From positions 1 to 64,000 of the forward strand of contig NZ_CP030126.1 in assembly GCF_003568845.1 (NCBI RefSeq): a stretch of DNA of 64,000 nucleotides. Reading direction: 5' to 3'. Origin of the DNA: Indioceanicola profundi. Lineage in GTDB: Bacteria > Pseudomonadota > Alphaproteobacteria > Azospirillales > Azospirillaceae. Shown here piece by piece: positions 8,848 to 19,766 of this stretch (positions are counted from its first letter, which is position 1; every line of letters begins with the position of its first letter). Below the pieces are notes generated by a model. That model saw only the letters and a program-made list of their open reading frames with translations. It did no database searches and was not told the DNA's origin. Position numbers and translations under genes: made by a program.

Positions 8848-10257
8848 TGCGGCGGCTCCGGTACTGTTCCTGGAAGGTGGGCCCCTGGGGGCCGGGAAGT
8901 CGCGGGTATCGGTCCAGCCGCCGGCCAGCGGCAGGGCCTTGAAGCGGCCCCGGCGCTTGCCCACCGCCGCCATGGCGCGTAGCCCGATATTCGCCGCCGC
9001 GGCATAGAGCGCCGGCCGCTTGGCGAACCAGCCCCAGACGCCGATGCCGTAGCGCATGGCCTTGGGCTGGAGATTCGCCTCGAACTCCTTCTCCCGCCAG
9101 TGGCGCATCAGCTTGGGCAAGGGGATGCGCACCGGGCAGACGCTCTCGCACCGGCCGCAGAAGGTGCTGGCGTTGGGCAGGTGTCCGGCCTCCTTCACGC
9201 CCAGGATGGCGGGATCAATCACACTGCCGATGGGACCGGGATAGACCCAGCCATAGGCGTGCCCGCCGACCGCATGATAGACCGGACAGTGGTTCATGCA
9301 GGCGCCGCAGCGGATGCAGCGCAGCACCTCCTGCATCTCCGTGCCCAGCAGGGCGCTGCGGCCATTGTCCAGCAGCACCACATGGTAATTCTCCGGCCCG
9401 TCGATATCGTCGGCGCGCTTCGGACCCGTGGAGAAGGTGGTGTAGCTGGTGAATTCCTGCCCCGTGGCCGACCGGGCCAGCAGGCGCAGCAGGGTGCTGG
9501 CATCCTCCAGCGTGGGGACAACCTTCTCGATGCTGGTCAGCACGATGTGGGTCTTGGGCAGGGACTGGGTCAGGTCGCCATTGCCCTCGTTCGTGACGAT
9601 GACGGTGCTGCCGGTCTCCGCGATCAGGAAGTTGGCGCCGGTGATGCCGACATCGGCCTGCAGGAACTTGTTGCGCAGCCGCACACGCGCCTCGGTCAGC
9701 AGGTCGTTCGGCTCCGACAGGCGGCGGTCGGCGGGCAGGTCGGTGTGGACGCGGCGGAAATCGTCGGCCACCTGCTCCTTGGACAGGTGCAGGGCGGGGG
9801 CGATGATGTGGCTCGGCGCCTCGTTCCGGATCTGGAGGATATACTCGCCGAGGTCGGTCTCCACCACCTCCAGCCCGTCCTCCTGGAGCGAGGCGTTCAG
9901 GCCGATCTCCTCGCTCACCATGGATTTGCCCTTGGTGACGAGCCTGGCGTTCTTGGCCTTGCAGATGCCGCGGATGATGGACCGGGCCTCCTCGGCCGTG
10001 CGGGCCCAGTGCACATGGCCGCCGGCGGCCCGCACGTTCCGCTCGAACGTCTCCAGATACAGGTCCAGATGGGCCAGCGTGTGGTCCTTGATGGCCTTGC
10101 CGACGTCGCGCAGCGCCTCGAACTCCGGCAGCGCCGCCACGGCCTGGGCGCGCTTCATCGGGAATCCGGTCTTGAACTTGTTCAGCGCCCGCGTGAGCTG
10201 CGGGTCCTGCATGGCCCGGTGGGCATTGTCCTTGAAGGCGTGGGCGGTGGACTTCAT
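8840..10257 (-). CDS. lutB: LutB iron-sulfur protein of lactate oxidation (C-terminal frameshift)
   Basis: LutB is the electron-transfer subunit of the LutABC lactate dehydrogenase. It has an N-terminal LUD domain (residues about 65-300, with VTKGKSM, ITGANFLIAETGS and FSTGPKRADDI) and two 4Fe-4S motifs, CIRCGACMNHCP and CGRCESVCP, near 310-370. The expected tail PTFQEQYRSRRNG and stop at 8840 are in a different frame from the rest. Adding one base to the five-G run at 8887-8891 joins them and gives a normal 472-residue LutB. Without it the frame runs into lutC. Start and upstream overlap (ATGA with lutA) are clear. Confidence 0.9.
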
Positions 10258-11084
10258 TTCTTTTCCTCGCTCTCCCCGATCGGGGGTGCGGACAGGTCTC
10301 CGGCCAGCACCTCCGCCACATGGCGCACCTTCACCGTGCTGCCAAGCCGTTGCAGGCGGCCGGCCATGTTCATCAGGCAGCCCATGTCGCCCGCCAGCAG
10401 CATGTCCGCCCCGGTGGACTGGATGTTGCCGGCCTTGTCGCTGACCATCTTGGTGCTGATCTCGGGGTACTTGACGCAGAAGGTGCCGCCGAAGCCGCAG
10501 CAGACCTCCGCCTCCGGAAGTTCGGCCAGCTTCAGCCCCTCCACCCCGGCCAGAAGCTTGCGCGGCTGGGCCTTGACGCCCATCTCGCGCAGGCCGGCAC
10601 AGCTGTCATGGTACGTGACGGTGCCCTGATAGGCGGCGTCCACCTTCTCCACCCCCATGATGTCGGTCAGGAAACTGACCAGCTCATGGGTGCGGCGGGA
10701 AAGGTGATGGGCGCGCAGGGCCCAGTCCGCATCGTCCTTGAACAGCTCCTGGTAATGCAGCCGCATCATCCCGGTGCAGGACCCGCTGGGACCGACCACA
10801 TAGTCGCAGCCCTCGAACGCCTCGATCATGGCCTTGGCCAGCGCCTCGGTCGTGGCGCGGTCGCCGGCGTTCCAGGCCGGCTGGCCGCAGCAGGTCTGGC
10901 GCGGCACCACCACCTCGCAGCCGGCATCCTCCAGCAGCTTCACCGCGGCAAAGCCCACGCTGGGACGGAACAGGTCCACCAAGCAGGTCACCAGCAGCCC
11001 CACCTTGGGCGCCCGCCCGGCCGGTCTGCCGGACTGCCCGTCCGCCTGTTCCCGGCGCAGGGCCGATTGGTCGCGCACTTCCAT
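10254..11084 (-). CDS. lutA: LutA (LldE-type) CCG-domain protein of lactate oxidation
   Basis: LutA carries two cysteine-rich CCG domains that ligand an Fe-S cofactor in the LutABC complex. The 276-residue protein shows VGLLVTCLVDLFRP then RQTCCGQPAWNAGD, YHDSCAGLR, and CCGFGGTFCVKYPEIS, the standard LldE/LutA motifs. I chose the ATG at 11084; an upstream in-frame ATG (11165) would add residues unlike the family. It is the first gene of lutA-lutB-lutC-smr. No lactate permease or GntR/LldR-type regulator is adjacent. Confidence 0.95.
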   Translation of the reverse strand: MEVRDQSALRREQADGQSGRPAGRAPKVGLLVTCLVDLFRPSVGFAAVKLLEDAGCEVVVPRQTCCGQPAWNAGDRATTEALAKAMIEAFEGCDYVVGPSGSCTGMMRLHYQELFKDDADWALRAHHLSRRTHELVSFLTDIMGVEKVDAAYQGTVTYHDSCAGLREMGVKAQPRKLLAGVEGLKLAELPEAEVCCGFGGTFCVKYPEISTKMVSDKAGNIQSTGADMLLAGDMGCLMNMAGRLQRLGSTVKVRHVAEVLAGDLSAPPIGESEEKK

Positions 11085-11185
11085 CGCCGATCCGGTCCTT
11101 CTTTCGATACTGGCTTGGAAAATAGGCATTCCGGCGGGAGCGGGCAATGCGGCGCACCGCTGCATGCCCGGCGCATCGGTACTGC

Positions 11186-13663
11186 TCAGCCCGCGGCAGC
11201 CTCGCTTGCCCGCCCGCTCTCCTGCCGTTGCGGCAGCAGGCAGCGCACCACAGTGCCCTCGTCAGGCCGGCTCTCCATCTCCACGCGGCCGTTGTGCAGC
11301 TCGATGAAGCTCTTGACCAGCGACAGGCCCAGCCCGGCTCCGGTCTGGCGGGCGGGGTCTCCGCCCCGCTCGAACCGGTTGAAGACGCGGCTCTGGTCGG
11401 CCTTGGGAATGCCGACTCCGGTATCGGCCACGGACAGCACCACCTCGCCGTTGCGCAGGGCACCGTCCAGCGTGATGCGCCCGCCGGCCGGGGTGTAGCG
11501 GATTGCGTTGCTGATCAGGTTGAACAGCGCCTGTTTCAGCCGCTTCTCGTCCGCCTGCATGCGGATGCCGGTGGGGATGTTGACGCGCAGGTCCAGCGAC
11601 TGCTTGCGGGCCCAATCGCGGGTCAGTGCCGCCACCGACTGGAGAAGCTGGCCCACATCCACCTCCTCCAGCTCCAACACCATGAAGCCGGCCTCGATGG
11701 TGGCGAGGTCCAGTATGTCGTTGACCAGCGCCAACAGCCGCCGCCCCGCCTCCAGCACGCCCTTGGCATATTCCATCTGCCTGGGGTTCAGCTCGCCGAA
11801 ATACTGGTTATGCAGGATCTCGGCGAAGCCCATGATGGCGTTCAGCGGGGTGCGGAGCTGGTAGGAGACGTTGGCGATGAATTCGGATTTGAGCTGGTCG
11901 GCCGCCTCCAGCGCCTCATTGCTGGCGCGCAACGCCTGCTCCACCCGCACGGTATCGGTGACGTCGATGCAGCTGAACAGCACCGCCCCGTCAGGCAGGG
12001 GCACCTGCGTGTAGCGCAAAGACTGGCCGTTCCGCAGGAAAAGCTGCCCGGCATGTGCCGCGCGGTCCAGCAACCGGTTCACGATGTCCTGGCGCAGCTC
12101 TTCCCAGGGTTGTTCCCGTCGCTCCAGCAGGTCGCGGGCCTGTTCGATCACCTCCGACACGTGCGGCTCGCCCCACAGGACGGAGGCCGGCATGCCCCAC
12201 AGCCGGGTGAAGGCCGGGTTGGAGAGCTTCAGCCGTCCATCGCCGCCGAACACGGCGATGCCTTCCGCCAGATTGTGCAGCGTCTCCTGCTGCACGGCCA
12301 TCAGGGTGTTGTAGGAGGATTCCAGCGCCAGCGTGTGGGTCACATCCTCCAGCACGAACATCAGCCCGCCGAACGGATGCGGCACGATGAGCGAGCGCAG
12401 GGTGCGGCCGTCCGGCAGGTGTTCCAGCCCTTCCTCCGGCTCGATCAGGGCGGTGAAGAGGCCGAGGCGCTGTTTCTTCCACTTCAGGAAGTCCACCTCC
12501 TCCGTCAGCTTCCGCCGAGCGCGGAGGTCTTCCAGCACCTCGTCATAGGTGGGCTCGGTGCGCAGCCACGCGTCGTCCAGGTCCCACAGCCTCGCATAGG
12601 CGTGATTGAAGAAGCGCAGCCGGGTGTCGGCGCCGAAGATGGCGATGGCGGAGCCCAACTGCTCCAGCACCTCGCCATGGGCGGAGATGTGGCGTTCAAG
12701 CTCGTCCCGGACCGTGCGCTCCGAGGTGGTGTCCAGCGCGAAGCCCAGCGTCAGATCCTGCCCCGGCATTGGCCGCTCGGTCAGGACCAGCAAACGGCGG
12801 TCACCATCGACCACCATGTATCGGCCTTCGCTTTCCGGTCCGCCGGACCTGCCGGCCCTGGCGGCGATCTCCCGCGCCGGTTCGTTCAGGCCGGATGTCG
12901 GAAGCTCGATCCCCTCGGCCACGACCTGCTCCGGCGTGGCATCCAGGATGCGGGCGAAGGCCCGGTTGCACCAGACGATGGACAGGTCCGGCCCGCGCAG
13001 CCAGACCGGGATGGGCAGAACCTCCATCGCGTCGGTCAGGCGCTTGCGGCTTTCCTCCGCTTGGCTGCGTGCCTCCTCAAGGCGGGACTGCGTGGCGGCG
13101 CTGCCGGTCTCGTCGCGCAGCCACAGCACATGCAGCCTGTCGCCCTCCGGCAGTTCGGCAAGGTTGCCCGATGCCGCCAGGGTGCGGGAGCCGTCGGACA
13201 GGCGGACCGTGATGCGGAAGGGCTTTCCGGTCTCCTGAAGGTGCCGGAACGACCCGTGCAGTGCCGCGGCGTCGCTGGGGGCCAGCGCGGTCTCCACATC
13301 CTCCAGCCCGCGGACACGGGGCAGGTTCAGAAGATCGCAGACCCCGTCCGACACGGTCTGGAGCCCGCCGGGGCTCCACGCCAGCCAGGGATCGGGGGCG
13401 GCGGACAGCAGGGCGGTCAGGCGCTGGACCTCGGCCTGCGCCGCCCCCAGCCCGTGCCCGCTCCGCGCGGCGGCCTTGCGGACCCGCAGCAGCAGCAGGG
13501 CCAGGATCACGAGCAGCGCCGCGGCCACAGCCGCATGCAGGGCCGGAGGCAGGTGGATGCTGGACAGCGAAAGGAAGCAGAGCCCGGCCAAGCCAAGCCC
13601 CACCGCTCCGATGGCTGCCAGATATGCGCCGATCGCGGATTTCACGGGCCGGAGTTTAGGCAC
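11186..13663 (-). CDS. divL: DivL-like PAS sensor kinase with Tyr in place of the phospho-accepting His
   Basis: An 825-residue membrane-anchored multi-PAS kinase. Two hydrophobic helices occupy about residues 10-60, followed by several PAS-like segments, one being LEQLGSAIAIFGADTRLRFFN. The H-box reads NVSYQLRTPL, with Tyr601 where His is expected. The ATP-binding domain looks intact (NLISNAIRYTP, ADTGVGIP, GAGLGLSLV). Caulobacter DivL, which controls CckA and so CtrA, has the same His-to-Tyr change, multi-PAS layout and similar size, and lies near ahcY in many alphaproteobacteria as here. The assignment therefore rests on family features plus context. It is transcribed in the same direction as ahcY but separated from it by a terminator. 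Confidence 0.9.
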   Translation of the reverse strand: MPKLRPVKSAIGAYLAAIGAVGLGLAGLCFLSLSSIHLPPALHAAVAAALLVILALLLLRVRKAAARSGHGLGAAQAEVQRLTALLSAAPDPWLAWSPGGLQTVSDGVCDLLNLPRVRGLEDVETALAPSDAAALHGSFRHLQETGKPFRITVRLSDGSRTLAASGNLAELPEGDRLHVLWLRDETGSAATQSRLEEARSQAEESRKRLTDAMEVLPIPVWLRGPDLSIVWCNRAFARILDATPEQVVAEGIELPTSGLNEPAREIAARAGRSGGPESEGRYMVVDGDRRLLVLTERPMPGQDLTLGFALDTTSERTVRDELERHISAHGEVLEQLGSAIAIFGADTRLRFFNHAYARLWDLDDAWLRTEPTYDEVLEDLRARRKLTEEVDFLKWKKQRLGLFTALIEPEEGLEHLPDGRTLRSLIVPHPFGGLMFVLEDVTHTLALESSYNTLMAVQQETLHNLAEGIAVFGGDGRLKLSNPAFTRLWGMPASVLWGEPHVSEVIEQARDLLERREQPWEELRQDIVNRLLDRAAHAGQLFLRNGQSLRYTQVPLPDGAVLFSCIDVTDTVRVEQALRASNEALEAADQLKSEFIANVSYQLRTPLNAIMGFAEILHNQYFGELNPRQMEYAKGVLEAGRRLLALVNDILDLATIEAGFMVLELEEVDVGQLLQSVAALTRDWARKQSLDLRVNIPTGIRMQADEKRLKQALFNLISNAIRYTPAGGRITLDGALRNGEVVLSVADTGVGIPKADQSRVFNRFERGGDPARQTGAGLGLSLVKSFIELHNGRVEMESRPDEGTVVRCLLPQRQESGRASEAAAG

Positions 13664-13714
13664 CCGCCACCCCCAAAAGCAAGGCGGCGCGCCACCGAAG
13701 CAGCGCGCCGCATG

Positions 13715-13741
13715 AAAAAGGCGCAGCCCTTCCGGGCTGCC
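13715..13741 (-). terminator. Rho-independent terminator of ahcY
   Basis: On the minus strand GCAGCCCGGAAGGGCTGC forms a hairpin directly followed by GCCTTTTT. It lies 16 bases past the ahcY stop, between ahcY and divL. Confidence 0.8.
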
Positions 13742-13756
13742 CCATAACGGACCCGA

Positions 13757-15584
<1,828 letters not shown>

Positions 15585-15664
15585 GGAAACAGGATATGCG
15601 CCTTCGTCTCTGGGCACGTTGCGCCGGGAGGGTACGCCACACCCTCTCCGTTCCGGCGTTCCGG

Positions 15665-17455
15665 TCAGCCCAGAATGCCGTTGAAATCGTCCAGCAGGGC
15701 GGCGATGCGGCCGCTGTCCGACTGCTGCATGATGATCTCCGCCCGACGGCCGGCTTCCGCCAGATCCAGTGAGCGGACACGGCGCTTCACCAGGGGCAGG
15801 TTTCCCGGCGCCATGGACAGGTCCCGAACGCCAAGACCCAGCAGCAGGGCCGCATAGCGCGGATCGCCCGCCATTTCCCCGCAGACGCTCACCGGGATGT
15901 TGTTGCGGCGTGCAGCCGCCGTGGTGAACTGGACCAGCCGCAGAACGGCCGGGTGCAGGGGATCGTACAGATGGGCCACCTGCTCGTCGCCGCGGTCGAT
16001 GGCCAGGGTGTACTGGATCAGGTCGTTGGTGCCGATGGCGAAGAAATCCACCATCGGCGCCAGCGCGTCGGCCGACAGCGCCGCCCCCGGCACTTCGATC
16101 ATGATGCCCAACTCGGGCAGGGGATTGGCGATGGGCACGCCCCGCCGGCGCAGGCGGCGCGCCACCCGCGCCAGAACCTCCCGCACCTGCCGCACCTCGC
16201 CGACAGAGCAGATCATGGGCAGCAGGATGCGGAGCCGGCCATGGACGGCGGCCCGCAGCATGGCGGCAAGCTGGGTCTCCAGCAGCTTGGGCTCCAGCAG
16301 TCCGAGACGGATAGCGCGCAGCCCCAGGGCCGGATTCGCCGGCTCGCCGAAATGACGGCTCAGCGCGCCGGCCAGCTTCTCACCGCCGATATCCAGGGTG
16401 CGGGCCGTGACCGGCCTGCCGTCCATGCGTTCCACCAGACAGCGCAGGGTCTCGTACTGCTCCTCCTCGTCGGGCAGGTCCTCCCGGTTCATGTAGAGGA
16501 ACTCGGTGCGCAGCAGGCCGATGCCTTCCGCCCCCACCTCGGTCGCCGAATCGACATCCCGCGGCAGCTCCAGATTCGCCTGGAGCGACACATGCGCGCC
16601 GTCCCGGGTGACGGAGGGCAAGGCGCACAGGGACTTCAGCCGCTTCCGCTCCGCCAGCCAGTCGTCCCGGCGCAGGCGGTACTCGGCCAGCAATTCCGCC
16701 GGCGGATTCAGATGGACGCGGCCGGCGATGCCATCCACCACCACCATGTCGCCGGACTGCACGCCTTGCAGCAGACCGGCCGCACCCAGCACCGCGGGCA
16801 GGTTCAGTGCGCGGGCCATGATGGCGGTATGTCCCTCCGCCCCGCCCAGCACGGTGGCGAATCCGCCGATCCGGCGCGGGTCCATCAGGGCCGTGTCGGC
16901 GGGCGTCAGCTCCTCCGCCAGGATGATCGACCCCTCTGGCAGCAGGGAGAAGGCCTGATAGGGGCTTTCCAGCAGGTTCCGGATCAGCCGTCGCCCCACC
17001 TCCCGCACATCGGCCACGCGGGCGGCCAGATAGGCGTCGTCCATGCTGGAGAAGGACTGGGCGATGGCCCCGATCTCCGCCTGCACGGCGGCCTCGGCAT
17101 TCAGCAGCTCATCCTGGATGCGCCGCTCCACCCCGCGGATCAGGCGGGAGCCGGTCAGCATGGCCAGATGCGCCTCCAGCAGGAAGCCGACATCCTCGGC
17201 CGCCGCGTCGGGCAGGGCGGCGGCCTTGGCCTTCAGCTTGCGGACCTGCCGCCGCGCCTTCTCCACCGCGGCGTGGAAACGCGCGGTCTCCGCATCGGTA
17301 TCGGTGGCGGAGACGCTGTATTCGGGCACCTGGACGGCCCCGCTCTCCACCACATGGGCAGGGCCTATGGCGATGCCGGCGGAGACGCCCACGCCGCGCA
17401 GCACGCGCTCCTGCCCCGGCTGGCTTGCGGCGCGGTAGCGGTCGGTGCGCTGCAT
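15665..17455 (-). CDS. ptsI: Phosphoenolpyruvate-protein phosphotransferase (PTS enzyme I)
   Basis: Enzyme I takes phosphate from PEP and passes it to HPr. This 596-residue protein has the N-terminal HPr-binding and phospho-His domain with GGAEGHTAIMARAL (active His209), then the PEP-binding TIM barrel (LLRTEFLYMNREDLP, PMICSVGEVRQ, IGIMIEVPGA-like segment, FAIGTNDLIQYTLAIDR, SVCGEMAGDP). There is no N-terminal GAF domain, so it is EI rather than the EI(Ntr)/PtsP architecture. It is the last gene of hprK-rapZ-EIIA-HPr-EI, four bases after ptsH. No PTS permease is nearby, pointing to a regulatory role. Confidence 0.96.
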   Translation of the reverse strand: MQRTDRYRAASQPGQERVLRGVGVSAGIAIGPAHVVESGAVQVPEYSVSATDTDAETARFHAAVEKARRQVRKLKAKAAALPDAAAEDVGFLLEAHLAMLTGSRLIRGVERRIQDELLNAEAAVQAEIGAIAQSFSSMDDAYLAARVADVREVGRRLIRNLLESPYQAFSLLPEGSIILAEELTPADTALMDPRRIGGFATVLGGAEGHTAIMARALNLPAVLGAAGLLQGVQSGDMVVVDGIAGRVHLNPPAELLAEYRLRRDDWLAERKRLKSLCALPSVTRDGAHVSLQANLELPRDVDSATEVGAEGIGLLRTEFLYMNREDLPDEEEQYETLRCLVERMDGRPVTARTLDIGGEKLAGALSRHFGEPANPALGLRAIRLGLLEPKLLETQLAAMLRAAVHGRLRILLPMICSVGEVRQVREVLARVARRLRRRGVPIANPLPELGIMIEVPGAALSADALAPMVDFFAIGTNDLIQYTLAIDRGDEQVAHLYDPLHPAVLRLVQFTTAAARRNNIPVSVCGEMAGDPRYAALLLGLGVRDLSMAPGNLPLVKRRVRSLDLAEAGRRAEIIMQQSDSGRIAALLDDFNGILG

Positions 17456-17459
17456 CGGC

Positions 17460-17777
17460 CTAATCCTCGTCGAACTTGCGGTCGACGAGATCCTTCAGCG
17501 CTGCAACGGCGGCGGCCGCGTCCGGCCCGGTGGCGCTGACGAAAATGGAAGTGCCCTGTGCCGCCGCCAGCATCATCAGTCCCATGATGGACTGACCGCT
17601 GACCCGCGAATCCAGACGCTCCACCTCCACCTCCGCATTGAATTCGGCGGCAGTCTTGACGAACTTGGCGGCCGCGCGGGCGTGCAGGCCGCGTCGGTTC
17701 CGGATTTCCAGCGTTGCGGTGACGGGTTCGGCGGCGGGGCCGGGGGCGCCGCCGGTGGGGTCTGCCTGGTCTGTCAT
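17460..17777 (-). CDS. ptsH: HPr family phosphocarrier protein
   Basis: A 105-residue HPr with a Pro/Ala-rich N-terminal extension of about 18 residues. The active site NRRGLHARAAAKF carries His32, phosphorylated by EI. The regulatory site SGQSIMGLMML carries Ser63, the expected target of the HprK encoded in the same operon. It lies three bases after the EIIA gene. In alphaproteobacteria this HPr links EI to EIIA(Man) and EIIA(Ntr) rather than to sugar uptake; that role here is inferred from the missing permeases. Confidence 0.96.
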   Translation of the reverse strand: MTDQADPTGGAPGPAAEPVTATLEIRNRRGLHARAAAKFVKTAAEFNAEVEVERLDSRVSGQSIMGLMMLAAAQGTSIFVSATGPDAAAAVAALKDLVDRKFDED

Positions 17778-17780
17778 GGA

Positions 17781-18185
17781 TCACCCCTCAGCCAGCAGGG
17801 AGGAGGCCACATTGATGTATTTGCGCCCGGCCTCCTGTGCGGCCTGGACGGCGTTGCGCAACGAGCTTTCCGTCTTTCGGACGGAGGCGAGCTTGATCAA
17901 CATGGGCAGGTTGATGCCGGCGATCACCTCCACCTTCGCCCGGTCCATGATGGAGATGGCGAGGTTGGAGGGGGTGCCGCCGAACATGTCGGTCAGCAGC
18001 ACGACGCCGTCGCCGGCATCGCATTCCGCCACGCGGGCGAGGATTTCCTCCCGCCGCCGCTCCATGTCGTCCTCGGGACCGATGCAGACCGCGCGGACCT
18101 GCTGCTGCTCCCCCACCACATGCTGGAGGGCGGCGATGAACTCCTCGGCCAAGCGACCGTGGGTGACTAGGACCATGCCGATCAT
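17781..18185 (-). CDS. Mannose-family PTS EIIA domain protein
   Basis: A stand-alone 134-residue EIIA(Man)-type protein. MVLVTHGRLAEEF contains His9, the phosphorylation site, and VLLTDMFGGTPSN is the family signature loop. In other alphaproteobacteria a single-domain EIIA(Man) (often called ManX or PtsM) sits between HprK/RapZ and HPr and serves in signalling, because no EIIB/EIIC partners exist. The same order is seen here. It begins 29 bases after rapZ. Confidence 0.93.
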   Translation of the reverse strand: MIGMVLVTHGRLAEEFIAALQHVVGEQQQVRAVCIGPEDDMERRREEILARVAECDAGDGVVLLTDMFGGTPSNLAISIMDRAKVEVIAGINLPMLIKLASVRKTESSLRNAVQAAQEAGRKYINVASSLLAEG

Positions 18186-18214
18186 TTCAGTACCGGGAGC
18201 CTCCCTCAGGTGCC

Positions 18215-19201
18215 CTACCGCACGGCGTCCGCCTGCCGGATCTCCCCGTCCGCGATGGACGGGGGGGCCGGTGACGCCGCATGCGGGGCGAGTGCCGGGG
18301 CTTTCCGCTCCAGGTCGCGATGGGCCTCCTTGACGTTATAGCCGCGTTCGCGCAGCCATGCCGCCAGTTTATGCGTGGTGAAGACGGATCGGTGCTTGCC
18401 GCCCGTGCAGCCGATCGCGATCGTCAGGTAATACTTGCCCTCATGCGCGTAGCGGGGCAGCAGCGGCTCGATCAGCCGCGTGAAGTTCCCGAAGAAGCCG
18501 TTGAAGTCGGGGTCCTGCTCGATATAGCGCTGCACCGGCTCATCCAGGCCGGTCATGGGCCGCAGGCGCGGGTCCCAGTGCGGGTTGTCCAGGAAGCGGA
18601 CATCGAACACAAGGTCGGCCTCGCGCGGAACGCCGTGGCGGTAGGCGAAGCTGGTGACGAAGATGTGCAGTTCCGGGCCGCCATCCAGGTGGAAATGGCC
18701 GGACAGGATGCGGCGAAGATCGTGCACCGACAGGTCGGACGTATCCACCGTGACGTCGGCCCTCTCCGCCACGCGGGACAGCAGGGCGCGCTCCAGCGCG
18801 ATGCCGTCCGCCACCGGCCGGTCCATGGCATGGGGATGCGGCCGGCGCGTCTCCATGTAGCGCCGCTGCAGGGCGTCGTCCTGCGCATCCAGGAACAGGA
18901 GCTGCACGTCGAATTCCGGCCGCTGGGAAAGGGCGGCCAGCGCGTCCAGGAGCCGATCGGCCGTGAAGTCGCGCGTACGGCTGACCAGACTTACGGCCAG
19001 CGGGCGGTCATGCCCCTGCGCCACCAGGGCGGTCAGCAGCGACAGGCGTAGATTGTCGACTGCCTCATAGCCCAGATCCTCCAGGCAGTTCATGGCCGTG
19101 GACAGGCCGGCGCCAGACATGCCGGTTACCACCACCAGCGGCAGCCTGCCGTCCTTGCGGGCTTCCGTCCCGGAGCGTTCCGGGCTGCGGACGTCACTCA
19201 T
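18215..19201 (-). CDS. rapZ: RapZ-family nucleotide-binding protein
   Basis: A 328-residue member of the RapZ/YvcJ family, which binds nucleotides and, in enterobacteria, acts as an RNA-binding adaptor controlling glmS. The N-terminal P-loop region VVVTGMSGAGLSTAMNCLEDLGYEAVDN is clear, but residue 33 of the loop is Leu where Lys or Arg is usual. The C-terminal domain has FAYRHGVPREADLVFDVRFLDNPHW and IGCTGGKHRSV, the most conserved family blocks. The ATG overlaps the hprK stop by eight bases, so the two are probably translationally coupled. The regulatory target in this organism is unknown. Confidence 0.94.
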   Translation of the reverse strand: MSDVRSPERSGTEARKDGRLPLVVVTGMSGAGLSTAMNCLEDLGYEAVDNLRLSLLTALVAQGHDRPLAVSLVSRTRDFTADRLLDALAALSQRPEFDVQLLFLDAQDDALQRRYMETRRPHPHAMDRPVADGIALERALLSRVAERADVTVDTSDLSVHDLRRILSGHFHLDGGPELHIFVTSFAYRHGVPREADLVFDVRFLDNPHWDPRLRPMTGLDEPVQRYIEQDPDFNGFFGNFTRLIEPLLPRYAHEGKYYLTIAIGCTGGKHRSVFTTHKLAAWLRERGYNVKEAHRDLERKAPALAPHAASPAPPSIADGEIRQADAVR

Positions 19202-19667
19202 GCCGTCCTCCCGCAATGGCGGTGAACCGGGGCGGGACCGCGGGCTGGCCTGCGGCGGCAGCCGAGGCGGCCAGCCGCAGCTTGGCCGGGGCCGAAGCCT
19301 CGAACGGGGCGATGGCGACCCGGGGAACGGGCAGGCCGCAGAGCAGGACCGTCTGCGGTTCCGGCAGCCGGTCCGCCTCTCCACTCCCGACCAGATCGGC
19401 GACCAGCGCCAGTGGCGCGTCGGCGGCATGGGGAACCGGCAGGATGCCGACTCCGCGTACTTCGAGAAGGCCGGCCAGCTCCTGCGGAGCGCGGGCGTGG
19501 ACCCGGCCATCCTTTTCCTCCAACTCCACCCGGTCATCGGCGATGAGCAATGCGCCGCCATCGATCAGGCGGAGCGCCAGATCGGATTTGCCGGCTCCGG
19601 AGGGGCCTCGCAGCAGGACCCCGGCGCCGGCCAGACTCACACAGGTGGCGTGAAGGCTGACCATCAT
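19194..19667 (-). CDS. hprK: HPr kinase/phosphorylase, short alphaproteobacterial form
   Basis: A 157-residue HprK containing only the C-terminal catalytic domain, as is usual in alphaproteobacteria, against about 310 residues in Firmicutes. LLRGPSGAGKSDLALRLID is the P-loop, and ADDRVELEEKDGRV with GVGILPV follow as in the family. It should phosphorylate the regulatory Ser of HPr encoded two genes downstream. Two tandem ATGs (19667, 19664) are possible starts. It is first in the five-gene PTS operon; the chvG/chvI two-component genes often found upstream in relatives are absent here. Confidence 0.94.
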   Translation of the reverse strand: MMVSLHATCVSLAGAGVLLRGPSGAGKSDLALRLIDGGALLIADDRVELEEKDGRVHARAPQELAGLLEVRGVGILPVPHAADAPLALVADLVGSGEADRLPEPQTVLLCGLPVPRVAIAPFEASAPAKLRLAASAAAAGQPAVPPRFTAIAGGRHE

Positions 19668-19766
19668 GCTGAAAGGTGAGTGTGTAAACCGCCGGTGTCA
19701 ACGTCTCGCACGAAAGAGGCGTCGCCCCGGAGGGATTTACCACTTTGGCACGGGACTGTGCGGGCG

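Noticed and set aside
8125-10257. A genuine 710-residue LutB-LutC fusion protein
   Set aside because: The canonical LutB tail and stop exist one frame away after a five-G run, and the LutC start overlaps that stop as usual; a one-base error explains it better.
11147-13747. An 866-codon plus-strand frame opposite divL
   Set aside because: It lacks any family motif and mirrors the DivL coding region; codon-bias shadow.
19740-19766. Sigma-54 promoter (TGGCAC near 19745)
   Set aside because: TGGCAC is present, but the -12 GC element is misplaced and mismatched, and it points away from a suitable gene start.
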